40,504 bases of DNA from Myxococcales bacterium. GTDB taxonomy: Bacteria > Myxococcota_A > UBA796 > GCA-2862545. Below, one piece after another: positions 1-8,720 of the stretch (within the stretch, counting starts at the first letter, position 1; each line of letters begins with the position of its first letter). The notes under the pieces are model-generated. The model saw only the letters and a program-made list of their open reading frames with translations, ran no database searches and had not been told where the DNA came from. The position numbers and the translations under genes were made by a program. The stretch lies in assembly GCA_019634415.1 (NCBI GenBank), contig JAHQVJ010000091.1, positions 1-40,504 on the forward strand. The letters are read 5' to 3'.

Positions 1-2
1 CC

Positions 3-1019
3 ATCGAGGCGGCGCTGGCCTCGAACACGCCAGCCACGGTCCACGTCTGCGCAGGAGATCACACCATCGAGACGGTGAGCGTGCGGTCGCTGGACGATCT
101 GACGGTGGTGGGGGCGGCGGGCCGCGAGGTCACCACGCTGCGGCCCCCGAACGGCGAGACGGTGTTCGAGGTGCGCAACACGGGTGTGTTGACCCTGGAG
201 GGGCTGACCATCACGGGGGCAACCAGCACCACGCCAGCCATCACTGTGCACGACCAGGCTCAACTCACCGTGCGGGACGGTGCACTCAGCGACAACGACA
301 CAGCAGCTATATTGATCGAAGGCGCAGGTGCCACTGTTCACATCGAGGACTCGACCCTCAATGGCAACTGGGGAATCGAAACAGACAACTTGATCTTCCC
401 CCGCTTTGGAGGGGCCCTAACGGCATTGGGCAGCTTCGACCTAACTGTGGAGTCCTCTGTGTTCTCCGGAAACAATGGCAGCTTCACGGGAGGTGGGATG
501 TTGCTGGATTCCGACACTGGAGCCAGCGTATTCATCACGGGATCAGAGTTCACGATGAACACGGGCCAGTTCGGAGCTGGGCTCACAGCTTCCGGCGCCG
601 TGATTGTCGAGGTCCAGGACAGCTCGTTCGTCAGCAACGAGACAGGTGGCGGAGCCGTTGCCGCCTTCCTCGGAGAGAAGAAGGGGGGAGGACAACTGAC
701 GCTCGACGGATGCCTCTTGGCAGACAACAGCACGACTGCTGGCGGTGGGTCACCCGCTCTCTTCATTGCTGGCGGAACAGTAGAGCTGATTCAGAGCACC
801 GTGATTCAGCACACGACTGGACGATCCGCAGTGCGAATCGACTCCGATGGAGGTCGCAACGAAATCAACCTGCTCTCCGAAGATACCGATTGGGGAACAC
901 CTGGCATCGACGACAACAAACTGGACATCTACATCCATGGGGTGTCGACCGACCGTGAGTACAACTACAACGGCATTCGCAACTTCACATGCGACCTCGC
1001 GACCTGCCGCAACGGGTGA
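3..1019 (+). CDS. Beta-helix surface protein, 5'-truncated by window edge
   Basis: The reading frame is open from base 3 to a TGA at 1017-1019, so the N-terminus lies outside the window; the first internal start-like codon (GTG 75) is probably not the true start. The visible 338 residues are short stacked repeats rich in Gly, Asn, Thr and Val. They include rungs such as FSGNNGS, FTMNTGQ, FVSNETGGG and LLADNST. These resemble right-handed parallel beta-helix or polymorphic outer-membrane-protein (Pmp) repeats with FxxN and GG pairs. Proteins of this build are usually exported surface proteins or polysaccharide-active enzymes. No catalytic signature is visible, so the function is unknown. Its 3' end faces the convergent cytochrome gene, 29 bases away. 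Confidence 0.75.
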   Translation: MEAALASNTPATVHVCAGDHTIETVSVRSLDDLTVVGAAGREVTTLRPPNGETVFEVRNTGVLTLEGLTITGATSTTPAITVHDQAQLTVRDGALSDNDTAAILIEGAGATVHIEDSTLNGNWGIETDNLIFPRFGGALTALGSFDLTVESSVFSGNNGSFTGGGMLLDSDTGASVFITGSEFTMNTGQFGAGLTASGAVIVEVQDSSFVSNETGGGAVAAFLGEKKGGGQLTLDGCLLADNSTTAGGGSPALFIAGGTVELIQSTVIQHTTGRSAVRIDSDGGRNEINLLSEDTDWGTPGIDDNKLDIYIHGVSTDREYNYNGIRNFTCDLATCRNG

Positions 1020-1048
1020 AGGCGGGACCAGTTCGGCCCCGCCCATCC

Positions 1049-2170
1049 TCACTTGCTCTTGCAGTCGCCAGGTAGCCTGGAAATCCACTCACGGACGACG
1101 GCAATCCCTCGATCGTCCACGAGCGACCGACCGATGTCGGGCATCATGGCGCCCAGCTCGGTCGTCTCCATCCTGAACAGCAGGATCGACTCATCCGGGT
1201 TGCCTGGATCGATGTCGAAGGTGAACCCACCCGTTCCTGGACCCGCACTACCAGGGCGCTTGCATACGCCATAGTTGAATGGATCGTCGTTGTCGTAGTT
1301 CAAGAACAGCTGGGAGCTGACTCCCTCGGCACCTGCTGGATTGTGGCAATGCGCACAGTTGATGTCCAGATAGTCCCGAGCCGCAGTAGCGACGGCTTCG
1401 TCATCCAGCTTGCTGAAGTCCTTGGCATGAAACGTCGCCCAGTCGACTGCGGAGTCCACCTTGGACAGGTCTGGAACTCCGTCGATGATGCCTGCAGCAC
1501 CGAGTCGAGAGAGCTGATCGCCCACGTGGAGGTTGCGAGCGGTCGGCCCGATGGGGAAGTTCACCCCCTCTCCGTCGATGATCCGTTCATGACAGTCCAC
1601 GCACTGGTTCCGCTGTGGAACCAAATAGGCGAACTCGACGTTCTCTCCAGCTTGGTCGATGACAGAGATATCGAGGACCGCCCCACTCGGCGCCCTCATC
1701 GCCTCTGTCTGCTCTTCGTTCCACAGATACGGCCACGCATCCCAGCCATCCTCTTCCAAGGTCAGCACACGCGTCTCGATGAGCTGCAGATCTTCATCTG
1801 GACGACGCAGGTCGGCAGGGAACAGGAAGGACTTGATCAGGCGGGTGCCCACGGGAAAGTCGAAGACGCCCGCTTCCACGAACGACGCAGACGCTCCCTC
1901 TGGTACCTGAATCGCCCGCTCCTTGACAGCAAAGTCACTGAACAGCGGCGTTGCCAGCGTGTAAGGCTGCACGCCCTCGGCATAGATGAATCGCGAACCA
2001 TCCCAGTCGAGAACACGCAGCGCAGCGAGACTGTCAGGGTCGACAGGGTTGGTGGTGCCCGTGTCGCCCGTCACCGCGGTTGTCGTCGTGCTCACAGTGG
2101 TGTCCGTACTGACGTCTGTAGAGACGTCGTCACCACCAGAGCATGCCCATAGGACCGGGAGGAGGATCAT
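1049..2170 (-). CDS. Diheme c-type cytochrome lipoprotein (SO2930/HNE_0200 family)
   Basis: This 373-residue protein has a lipoprotein signal (LLPVLWAC, Cys10) followed by a Thr/Asp-rich linker (about residues 11-45). Two heme-binding motifs are visible: CVDCH at 190-194 and CAHCH at 282-286. The second lies in a cytochrome-like context (DINCAHCHNPAG). The overall architecture matches the SO2930 family of diheme cytochromes, which are regularly encoded beside a parallel beta-helix protein, as here. It is expected to be anchored in a membrane facing the periplasm and to take part in electron transfer; the partner is unknown. Its ATG overlaps the stop of the upstream beta-helix gene in an ATGA arrangement (2167-2170), so the pair is probably translationally coupled. 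Confidence 0.85.
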   Translation of the reverse strand: MILLPVLWACSGGDDVSTDVSTDTTVSTTTTAVTGDTGTTNPVDPDSLAALRVLDWDGSRFIYAEGVQPYTLATPLFSDFAVKERAIQVPEGASASFVEAGVFDFPVGTRLIKSFLFPADLRRPDEDLQLIETRVLTLEEDGWDAWPYLWNEEQTEAMRAPSGAVLDISVIDQAGENVEFAYLVPQRNQCVDCHERIIDGEGVNFPIGPTARNLHVGDQLSRLGAAGIIDGVPDLSKVDSAVDWATFHAKDFSKLDDEAVATAARDYLDINCAHCHNPAGAEGVSSQLFLNYDNDDPFNYGVCKRPGSAGPGTGGFTFDIDPGNPDESILLFRMETTELGAMMPDIGRSLVDDRGIAVVREWISRLPGDCKSK

Positions 2171-3603
2171 TCTGCGTCCATGTTTGGAGCTGCGGGCGTC
2201 GAACCCACACAGTTGAAGGGCGCAAAAGGAGCATCGGGTCGATACAACCCATCGAAGTCAGGCTGGGTCGCAAGAACGAGGCTCGCAAAAGTAGCGCCAG
2301 CATTGTCCGCGATGCAGATCCTATTGTCGTTCGAGTTACCCTTCTCGGCTGCGGGGTCGTGCCCAGTCTCGCCCAAGGCGTCGTACAACAACTCGTCCAC
2401 CGGCCTCAGCACGTCGTTGTCCCGGTCCGTATAGATCTCCTTCAGCAGTGAGCCAAAACCAGGAAGTCCATTGACGAGGGCTCCATCTGGGTCGAGACCT
2501 GATCCCTTGTGGGTATTGTCGTGGATGTAGATATCGTAGGAACGATAGTTGGCGAACCCCTCGTCATCCACCCTCATCTCCTTCGCGAAGCCAGAGGTGT
2601 CGCCCACAAGAGCCGATTCCTTGAGGTACCAGGAAGAGGGGTTACTGTCGACGGTCAGGCCAGAGATCACCGCAATGTCGGAGGTCCCGTTGTTCTCGTA
2701 GCGGTTGTTGTCGATCTCGACCCGCCTACTGGCCATGGCGAAGGTACCCGTGCCAGCCGGAATCTCCCGAACAGTGCCCCCAGGGGCGAAGTTCTTCCGG
2801 TTGTTGTTGATGATCACATTGTCGTGAATCCGAACATCACGACCAACCACGGGATTCCCTGGCAGATCGAAGACCACCAGCCCAGCTGTGTTGTCTTCAG
2901 CGCGGTTTCCGTACACATCCGCAAACTGCGTATTCTCGATCTCCATTCCCGCCACGTTGCCCATGGCGACGTTGTTGCGGACGATGGCATGCTGGCATTG
3001 GCCCACGTAGATTCCGGCATCTGAGGCATTGTAGGCTTCGCTGTCCTCCATCAGCACACGGCTCACCTTCACTGGGTAGATACCGTAGGCCCCGTTTGTG
3101 GAGTCGCTCTCGTTCGCCCACGACACCTTGACGCGTCGGATCACCACACCGTCCGAGTTCTCGATGCGAAGCCCGTCCTTCGGCGCCTCCAGGATGGTGA
3201 GCCCTTCGACGTGCACGTCGTCACCCACCATGTCCACGCCATTCACCTGCACCTGCACTGGAGAGAAGTCCAGGATTGATTTATCGATTCCCTGCCCCAT
3301 CAAGGTGAAGCCTTCCGCCCGCACCGTCACCTGGTTGTCGAGTGTATAGGTGCCCTCACCCAGCACGATCGCCGAGTCGTCGCCCAGGGTGTTCACTGCA
3401 TCCAGCAACGCCTGACTATCGCCTGCCGCAATCTCCATGCAGTTCGTCCGCGCCACGTCCGCACAGGTCAGCGGCTCGTCCGCCGCCGTTCCCGTGTCGC
3501 CCGTCTCCTCCGTCGTCGTGTCCGTCGCTACGTCCGTGTCCGTCGTGTCCGTGTCGTCGCCCGTACAGGCGGCCAGCGGCAACAGCCAAACCAGGTGTCT
3601 CAT
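2167..3603 (-). CDS. Parallel beta-helix lipoprotein paired with diheme cytochrome (SO2929-like)
   Basis: The 478-residue product starts with a short lipoprotein signal (LLPLAAC) and a long Asp/Thr/Glu linker encoded by degenerate GTC/ACG repeats (about 3480-3560). The rest is a right-handed beta-helix with rungs containing VRNNVAMGN, IHDNVIINNN and IDNNRYENN. This corresponds to the family typified by Shewanella SO_2929, related to AlgG-type helices and found next to SO2930-type cytochromes. The function of the pair is not established. A Shine-Dalgarno-like GAGAGG lies 5 bases before the ATG at 3603, and TAACAT further upstream could be a -10 element. It is the first gene of a two-gene operon. 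Confidence 0.85.
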   Translation of the reverse strand: MRHLVWLLPLAACTGDDTDTTDTDVATDTTTEETGDTGTAADEPLTCADVARTNCMEIAAGDSQALLDAVNTLGDDSAIVLGEGTYTLDNQVTVRAEGFTLMGQGIDKSILDFSPVQVQVNGVDMVGDDVHVEGLTILEAPKDGLRIENSDGVVIRRVKVSWANESDSTNGAYGIYPVKVSRVLMEDSEAYNASDAGIYVGQCQHAIVRNNVAMGNVAGMEIENTQFADVYGNRAEDNTAGLVVFDLPGNPVVGRDVRIHDNVIINNNRKNFAPGGTVREIPAGTGTFAMASRRVEIDNNRYENNGTSDIAVISGLTVDSNPSSWYLKESALVGDTSGFAKEMRVDDEGFANYRSYDIYIHDNTHKGSGLDPDGALVNGLPGFGSLLKEIYTDRDNDVLRPVDELLYDALGETGHDPAAEKGNSNDNRICIADNAGATFASLVLATQPDFDGLYRPDAPFAPFNCVGSTPAAPNMDAE

Positions 3604-3734
3604 GTAGGCCTCTCCAGGTTGATCGACATGTTACCCGATTCGACCCTTGCTGCCTGCCGCTCGTAGCGGTGCCGAACCGCACCACACCGATGCGCGGAAC
3701 GACCCAACACCTCCCCTCCCGAGACCGCGGATCT

Positions 3735-6245
3735 TCAGTCCGTCAGCAGCTCCGCCAGGCGCACCAGCACCTCCTGCGACCGCGCCTCGCTGCCGTGCTC
3801 CGCGTAGGCCTGCGCCAAGGCCTCGAGCCGCTCCGGATCGTCGGGGAGGTGGGCCCACGGAACCACCGCGGCCTCCCGAATCGCCTCCCAGTTCACCACC
3901 TGGGTGTCCTGGTGCAGGTACAAAGGGGCCGAGTACTCCACGCGCATGTTGTCGTCCGTCACCTGGGGCCCCTCCCCCACGAACGAGAGCAGCGCGTCGC
4001 GGTCCATCGCATGCATCGCCACAAGCTCCGCGGGCTCCAGCACCCCCGCCACCGCCAAGGCCTCCACCGCGTCTAGATCGGTGAACAAGGCCTCGGCACG
4101 CTCGAAGGTCGGTGCCAGCGGCTCTTCGGAGCCCACCAGCACCATGTCCACCTGCGGCCCGTCGTCCCGCTCGAGCCCCGCGTAGACCGCGACGTGGGGA
4201 TAGGCGTGGGCGAAGGTGCGGAGCAGGCTGAGCAGATCCTCGGGACCCATGGCGTACAGCTGCACCCACTGCGACCACACGCCGCCAGGCGCCAAGCGCG
4301 TGCGTCCCACGTCCCAGAACTCGCGCGTGAACAGATTGCTCACCCCCGAGATGTAGGGGTTCGAGGGCTCGCTGACGATCCAGTCGTACTGACCGGGCCG
4401 CGAGCGGAGCACGTGGTTGCGCCCGTCGTTGGCCACCAGCGTCACGCGCGGATCATCGAGCACCCCGAAGTTCTCCGGCTCGAAGAAGCGTGCCGCCCGC
4501 AAGATGGCCGGCTCCAGCTCCACCACCTCGAGGTGACCCACCCCCGGCGCCTGGGCCGCCGCCCCCGCGGTGACCCCGCTCGCCAGGCCGATGACCAGGC
4601 CCTCCTGCGGCGCGTCGGTGAACTGGGCCGGCAGCAGCGCGCACAAGATCTGGGTGGGCATGTCGCCCTTCGACGAAGCATCCACCTTGCCGTTGTTGGT
4701 GAGCCAGCGGGTGCCCGTGCGGGTGGTGCGCCCCACGGTGACCACTGTGGACAGGCCCTCCTCGTAGAACAGCAGCTCCTGACCCGCCGTCACCCACCAG
4801 TGGATCCCCTCCCGCGTGCGTGAGTCGAAGTGGGTCACGTAGTGGTGCATGCCGCCCGTCATCCACAGCGGATCCCAAGGCGCCCGGATCACCGCCACCC
4901 CCATCGCGGCCACGAGCCAGGCCACGGCCCAAGGCCTGCGCTGGCCGCGCCACAGCGCGATGGCCGCCGCCACGAGGTTCGCCGCCGCCGCCACCCCCAC
5001 TGTGCCGCGCACCGTGAGCCAGGGCAGCAGCACGAAGCCTGCACTCGCCGCCCCCACCACGCCGCCGAGCGTGTTCGTGGCATAGGCCAGCGCCACCGGA
5101 CGCCCCATCGCCGCCCGGTCGCCCGCTGCCGCCCGCACCGCCAAGGGAAAGGCCATGCCCATCGCGAACGCCGGTGGCAGCAGCACGAGCACACACACCA
5201 CGAAGGCCGCGGCGTAGGCCGCCAGATCCCAGCTACTGCCCGCCAGCGCGTCGTAGAGCCACACGAACCAATACGGCAGCTCCGGCCACAGGAACGTGAT
5301 CCCCCAGCAGAGCAAGGCGATGGCGACCTCGGCAGCCGCCAGGGCCCGCAGCACCCCCGCCGTGCCGCCGCGACGCAGCGCGGTGTCGGCCACGGCCCCG
5401 CCGAATCGACCACCCGCGGCGATGCCGATCAGCACGGCCACCAGCATGGCCGTGAAGGCGTAGGTGGTGCCCCCGAGCACGAGCCCCACCAGCCGGGTCC
5501 AGGCCACCTCGCACGCGAGCGACGCCGCACCGCCGAGGCCGATGACGACGAGGGCGGCGACGTCGGGTTGGACGGCCCCGCCGATGAGCTCGCGATCCAG
5601 GTCGTCGGTGGGCTGCGCTGCCGCAGGCCCCGAGTCGATCACCCACGCCACGGCCCCGAGGAGCAGGTTCCCGGCCGCCGTGATCAGGGTGGTGGCGAGC
5701 AGCCCCCACACCGGCAGCAGCACCAGGCCCGCCAGGGCCGTGCCCACCACCGCGCCCGCCGTGTTGATGGCGTAGAGCTGACCGATCCGCTTGCCCGCCG
5801 ATCCCAGACGCTCCACCGCGAGGCGAGCGAGCAGCGGCAGCGTGGCCCCCATGGCGGCGGTGGGGGGCAGCAGCAAGACCCCCACCAGGCAGGCCTGCAC
5901 GGCCCCGAACACCAATGGACCCGGCTCGAAGGCGCGGTGCACCCACAGATACAGCGGCATCGCCAAGCCGCTCACCAAGCTCGGGAACGCCAGGGCGTAC
6001 AGCCCGATCCCCACCTCGAGGATCCCGTAGGCCCGCAGCGGACGCGCCACGCGATCCGCCACGCGCGCAGCGAGGGCACCCCCGATGCCCAGGCCCGCCA
6101 TGAAGGCCGCCAGCACCGTGGAGATGGCGGAGCTGGACGTGCCCACCACGAGGTGCAGCTCGCGGGCCCACACGGTCTGATACACCAGCGAGGTCGCCCC
6201 CGACACGAAGAACAGTAGCCACATGGCACGCGTCGGCTGGAGCAT
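3735..6245 (-). CDS. Membrane-fused spermidine synthase-like protein
   Basis: The 836-residue protein has two parts. The N-terminal ~480 residues form many hydrophobic segments with MFS-like loops. The C-terminal part is a spermidine synthase-type Rossmann fold, with a nucleotide-binding strand (VVELEPAIL), an NDGRNH motif and the family segment SEPSNPYISGVSNLF. Such fused proteins are common in bacteria. Most lack proof of aminopropyltransferase activity, so the substrate is uncertain. The frame is open upstream to 6401, but the membrane domain begins at MLQPTRAMWLLFF. I chose ATG 6245; ATG 6224 is the alternative. TAGGCT lies 5 bases before 6245, consistent with a leaderless start. The gene is divergent from the crotonase, with only 25 bases between starts. 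Confidence 0.8.
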   Translation of the reverse strand: MLQPTRAMWLLFFVSGATSLVYQTVWARELHLVVGTSSSAISTVLAAFMAGLGIGGALAARVADRVARPLRAYGILEVGIGLYALAFPSLVSGLAMPLYLWVHRAFEPGPLVFGAVQACLVGVLLLPPTAAMGATLPLLARLAVERLGSAGKRIGQLYAINTAGAVVGTALAGLVLLPVWGLLATTLITAAGNLLLGAVAWVIDSGPAAAQPTDDLDRELIGGAVQPDVAALVVIGLGGAASLACEVAWTRLVGLVLGGTTYAFTAMLVAVLIGIAAGGRFGGAVADTALRRGGTAGVLRALAAAEVAIALLCWGITFLWPELPYWFVWLYDALAGSSWDLAAYAAAFVVCVLVLLPPAFAMGMAFPLAVRAAAGDRAAMGRPVALAYATNTLGGVVGAASAGFVLLPWLTVRGTVGVAAAANLVAAAIALWRGQRRPWAVAWLVAAMGVAVIRAPWDPLWMTGGMHHYVTHFDSRTREGIHWWVTAGQELLFYEEGLSTVVTVGRTTRTGTRWLTNNGKVDASSKGDMPTQILCALLPAQFTDAPQEGLVIGLASGVTAGAAAQAPGVGHLEVVELEPAILRAARFFEPENFGVLDDPRVTLVANDGRNHVLRSRPGQYDWIVSEPSNPYISGVSNLFTREFWDVGRTRLAPGGVWSQWVQLYAMGPEDLLSLLRTFAHAYPHVAVYAGLERDDGPQVDMVLVGSEEPLAPTFERAEALFTDLDAVEALAVAGVLEPAELVAMHAMDRDALLSFVGEGPQVTDDNMRVEYSAPLYLHQDTQVVNWEAIREAAVVPWAHLPDDPERLEALAQAYAEHGSEARSQEVLVRLAELLTD

Positions 6246-6250
6246 GGCGC

Positions 6251-6256
6251 AGCCTA
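6251..6256 (-). promoter_or_regulatory. Candidate -10 element of the spermidine synthase-like gene
   Basis: On the minus strand this reads TAGGCT and is followed by GCGCC and ATG 6245. The decamer TAGGCTGCGC recurs at 14928-14937 in front of the Omp85-like gene. The spacing places the transcription start at or next to the start codon. The site lies inside the 25-base gap shared with the crotonase gene. Confidence 0.4.
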
Positions 6257-6270
6257 CACGAGGAGTCGAT

Positions 6271-7083
6271 GTGTCCGACACGCCCCTGAAGCTCGACCGC
6301 GACGGCGCCATCGCCTGGGTCACCCTGAATCGCCCCGACAAGCTCAACGCCATGGGCCCCGCGTTCTGGGACGGCATGGCGCCCCTGTTCGACACCATCA
6401 ACGACGATCACGACGTGCGCGTGGCGGTGATCCGCGGCGCGGGCCGCGCGTTCTCCTCGGGGCTGGACCTGGTGGACATGATGCCGCGTCTGCCCCTGAA
6501 CGCAGGCAACGACGGCGCCAAGAAGGCGGAGATGCACCGCATGATCCGCCACATGCAGGGGGCGGTGACCTGCGTGGAGCGCTGCCGCGTGCCAGTGATC
6601 GCCGCAGTGCACGGTGCCTGCATCGGTGGCGCGATCGATCTGATCACGGCCTGCGACATCCGCCTGGCCGCGGCCGACGCGGTGTTCTCGGTGCGCGAGA
6701 CGCGGATCGGCATGGTGGCGGACATCGGCACCCTGCAGCGCCTGCCTGCCATCGTGGGCCCGGGGATCGCCCGGGAGCTGGTGTTCACGGGCCGCGACGT
6801 GGACGCGGCCTACGCGGAGCGCGTGGGGCTGGTGGACCGCGTGCTGCCCAGCCCCGAGGCGCTCTTCGACGCCGCCGGCGCCCTGGCCACCGAGATCGCC
6901 GAGCAGGCCCCCCTGGCGGTGCAAGGCGCGAAGCGGGTGATGGTCGAGCAGCAGCGCCACGAGATCGACCGGTCGCTGGAGTACGTGGCCACCTGGAACG
7001 CCGCCCACCTGGTGAACCAGGATCTGATGGCCGCGATGGCCGCGATGGCCGCGGGCGCGCCGCCGAAGTTCGAGGGCCGCTGA
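6271..7083 (+). CDS. Crotonase, delta3,5-delta2,4-dienoyl-CoA isomerase type
   Basis: The 270-residue crotonase-fold enzyme resembles ECH1-type dienoyl-CoA isomerases, which shift double bonds during oxidation of unsaturated fatty acids. The three acidic residues of the mammalian enzyme have counterparts: Asp123 (GGAIDL), Glu143 (SVRET) and Asp151 (VADIGTLQRLP). The segment ADIGTLQRLP is typical of that subfamily. An oxyanion-hole region is visible (AFSSGLDL, then GACIGGAID). I chose GTG 6271 because AGGAG sits at 6261-6265, 5 bases upstream. The in-frame ATGs at 6223 and 6244 would add residues absent from the family and overlap the divergent gene. The 3' end contains three tandem copies of ATGGCCGCG (7027-7053), giving a MAAMAAMAA tail. 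Confidence 0.85.
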   Translation: MSDTPLKLDRDGAIAWVTLNRPDKLNAMGPAFWDGMAPLFDTINDDHDVRVAVIRGAGRAFSSGLDLVDMMPRLPLNAGNDGAKKAEMHRMIRHMQGAVTCVERCRVPVIAAVHGACIGGAIDLITACDIRLAAADAVFSVRETRIGMVADIGTLQRLPAIVGPGIARELVFTGRDVDAAYAERVGLVDRVLPSPEALFDAAGALATEIAEQAPLAVQGAKRVMVEQQRHEIDRSLEYVATWNAAHLVNQDLMAAMAAMAAGAPPKFEGR

Positions 7084-7239
7084 GCGGACGCTCGGATCGG
7101 AAGCCGGCGCTACAATCCCTGCCCGATCATCGTGCGACACCGTCGGCAAGGGGGCTGAACAGCGCACGAAGGGCGCCAGTTCCTTGTCGTCGGTATCGTG
7201 GGTGGCGTTCGAGAAGCCCGGCAACTTGGGAGGCAAGGG

Positions 7240-8697
7240 ATGGTGACGTGGTGGTCGGTGGCCCTGCTGGGCTGCCCAGTGTTTCCGGATCCGATCCTGC
7301 CCTCCGACACCGAGCCCTCGAGCACGCCCACGGGGGAGACCTCGAGCGTCTCCACGGGTGACACCGCGAGCCCCGTGGAGCTGCGTCTGCAGGGGGTGCT
7401 GTCGGCGGCCAGCCACGACCACCGCACCCCGGCGACGCGGCCGGAGGGGGCACAGCTGGCGCCCGCCGGACCGGTGTTCGGCGACGGCATGGCGGTGGGC
7501 GTGGGCACGGGACGTGGGGCCTATGCGGTGGGCTCCCGCGCCTGGCTCGTCGGCTTCGATGGTGGTGAGGGCCAGCAGCTGGAGCTGCTCTTCCCTACGG
7601 CGGGCACCCACACGCGCGTGACCGCAGCGCCCGATCTGACCGGCGACGGTGTGCCCGATCTGTTCGCCGCGACACTCTGCTACCGAAACGATCCGACCTG
7701 CTCGCTGGACGCTACCCGCAGTGCAGCCTGGATCGTGCCGGGCCCCCTCACGGTGGGAGGCGACATCTCTGCGATGAGCGGCGTGCGACCCGTGACGGGC
7801 CCCACCGACGGCTGCGCTGGCATCGACGCCATCCCGGTGGGCGACCGACTGGCCATCTCGGGCTGCGACGACACCGACGACGGCATCGTCTGGATGGTGC
7901 AAGCAGGAGACGGCAAGAGCCCCATCGACCTGACGACCGGCCCACAGCTGACGGGAGACATCGACGACTGGGGCATGGGCTGGAGCCTGGCCTCGGGGGA
8001 CGTGACGGGCGACGGCGTCGACGATCTGGTGACGGGCTCCTTCAGCAGCGATCACCCCTACATCGGCATGAGCTGCACCGTGGTGGACGGACTGGACCTC
8101 GACGCCTCGGGCAAGGCCCCTGCCCTCGGGCGCCGCTTCGACAGTGGATCTCGACCCGAAGGGATGGTGAGCGGAGGCCAGGTGGGCGTGGGCGACGTGG
8201 ACGGCGACGGCGACCCGGAAGCGATCTTCGCCACGACGGGCACGAGCACCGCACCGGGTCGGATCTGGCGGATCCCCCACCTCGACGCCCTGTCGTGGGA
8301 AGGGGAAGACGTCGAGCGCATCGACGCCGACGCACCCCCCACCGACGCCCCGGCCTCGCCGAGCCTGGCCTTCGGGCACGGCTTCGACATGGCCGGAGAC
8401 CTGGACGGCGACGGCACGGACGACCTGATCGTGGGCGATCCGTGGGCGAGCGACCCGCGCCGAGGCGTCACCTGGCTGCTGCCGGGCTCCGCCCTCTCCG
8501 GCGTGGTCTCGCTGGGCGACATCGAGCCCTTGGCGGTCATCGTGAGCGACGTGGACAACGGGCTGTTCGGCACCGACGCGCTCGGACCCGGAGATCTGGA
8601 CGCCGACGGCTGGCCCGACGTGGTGGTGGGCGCCGACAACACCGAGCTGGGAGGCGGCCACCTGGGCACCTCCGTGTACCTGGGAGGCCCCCTCTGA
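7240..8697 (+). CDS. FG-GAP/VCBS-repeat lipoprotein
   Basis: The 485-residue protein has a lipoprotein signal (WWSVALLGC) and a Ser/Thr-rich linker, then an integrin-alpha-like propeller. At least five Asp-rich calcium-binding FG-GAP loops can be read, including DLTGDGVPDL, DVTGDGVDDL, DVDGDGDPE, DLDGDGTDDL and DLDADGWPDV. These predict a calcium-stabilised seven-bladed propeller displayed on a membrane; the role may be adhesion or binding. I chose ATG 7240 because GGGAGG (7228-7233) is 6 bases upstream and the signal peptide begins there, although the frame is open to GTG 7198. The 156 bases before it hold TACAAT at 7111-7116, a candidate -10 element that would give a leader of about 115 bases. 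Confidence 0.8.
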   Translation: MVTWWSVALLGCPVFPDPILPSDTEPSSTPTGETSSVSTGDTASPVELRLQGVLSAASHDHRTPATRPEGAQLAPAGPVFGDGMAVGVGTGRGAYAVGSRAWLVGFDGGEGQQLELLFPTAGTHTRVTAAPDLTGDGVPDLFAATLCYRNDPTCSLDATRSAAWIVPGPLTVGGDISAMSGVRPVTGPTDGCAGIDAIPVGDRLAISGCDDTDDGIVWMVQAGDGKSPIDLTTGPQLTGDIDDWGMGWSLASGDVTGDGVDDLVTGSFSSDHPYIGMSCTVVDGLDLDASGKAPALGRRFDSGSRPEGMVSGGQVGVGDVDGDGDPEAIFATTGTSTAPGRIWRIPHLDALSWEGEDVERIDADAPPTDAPASPSLAFGHGFDMAGDLDGDGTDDLIVGDPWASDPRRGVTWLLPGSALSGVVSLGDIEPLAVIVSDVDNGLFGTDALGPGDLDADGWPDVVVGADNTELGGGHLGTSVYLGGPL

Positions 8698-8720
8698 CGG
8701 ATCCGTCCCGTCCGACCCAC

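Noticed and set aside
6223..6270. ATG 6223 or 6244 as the crotonase start.
   Set aside because: These add residues absent from the family and overlap the divergent gene. GTG 6271 has an AGGAG 5 bases upstream.
7111..7148. TACAAT followed by a GTG and 8 codons as another leader peptide.
   Set aside because: The frame (MRHRRQGG) has no regulatory codon bias and no terminator follows. The TACAAT alone is kept as a possible promoter for the FG-GAP gene.
5233..8661. An 1142-residue minus-strand open frame.
   Set aside because: It is the antisense shadow of the crotonase and FG-GAP genes and a wrong frame of the spermidine synthase-like gene. Its composition (His, Gly, Arg-rich) and lack of motifs show GC-driven stop depletion.
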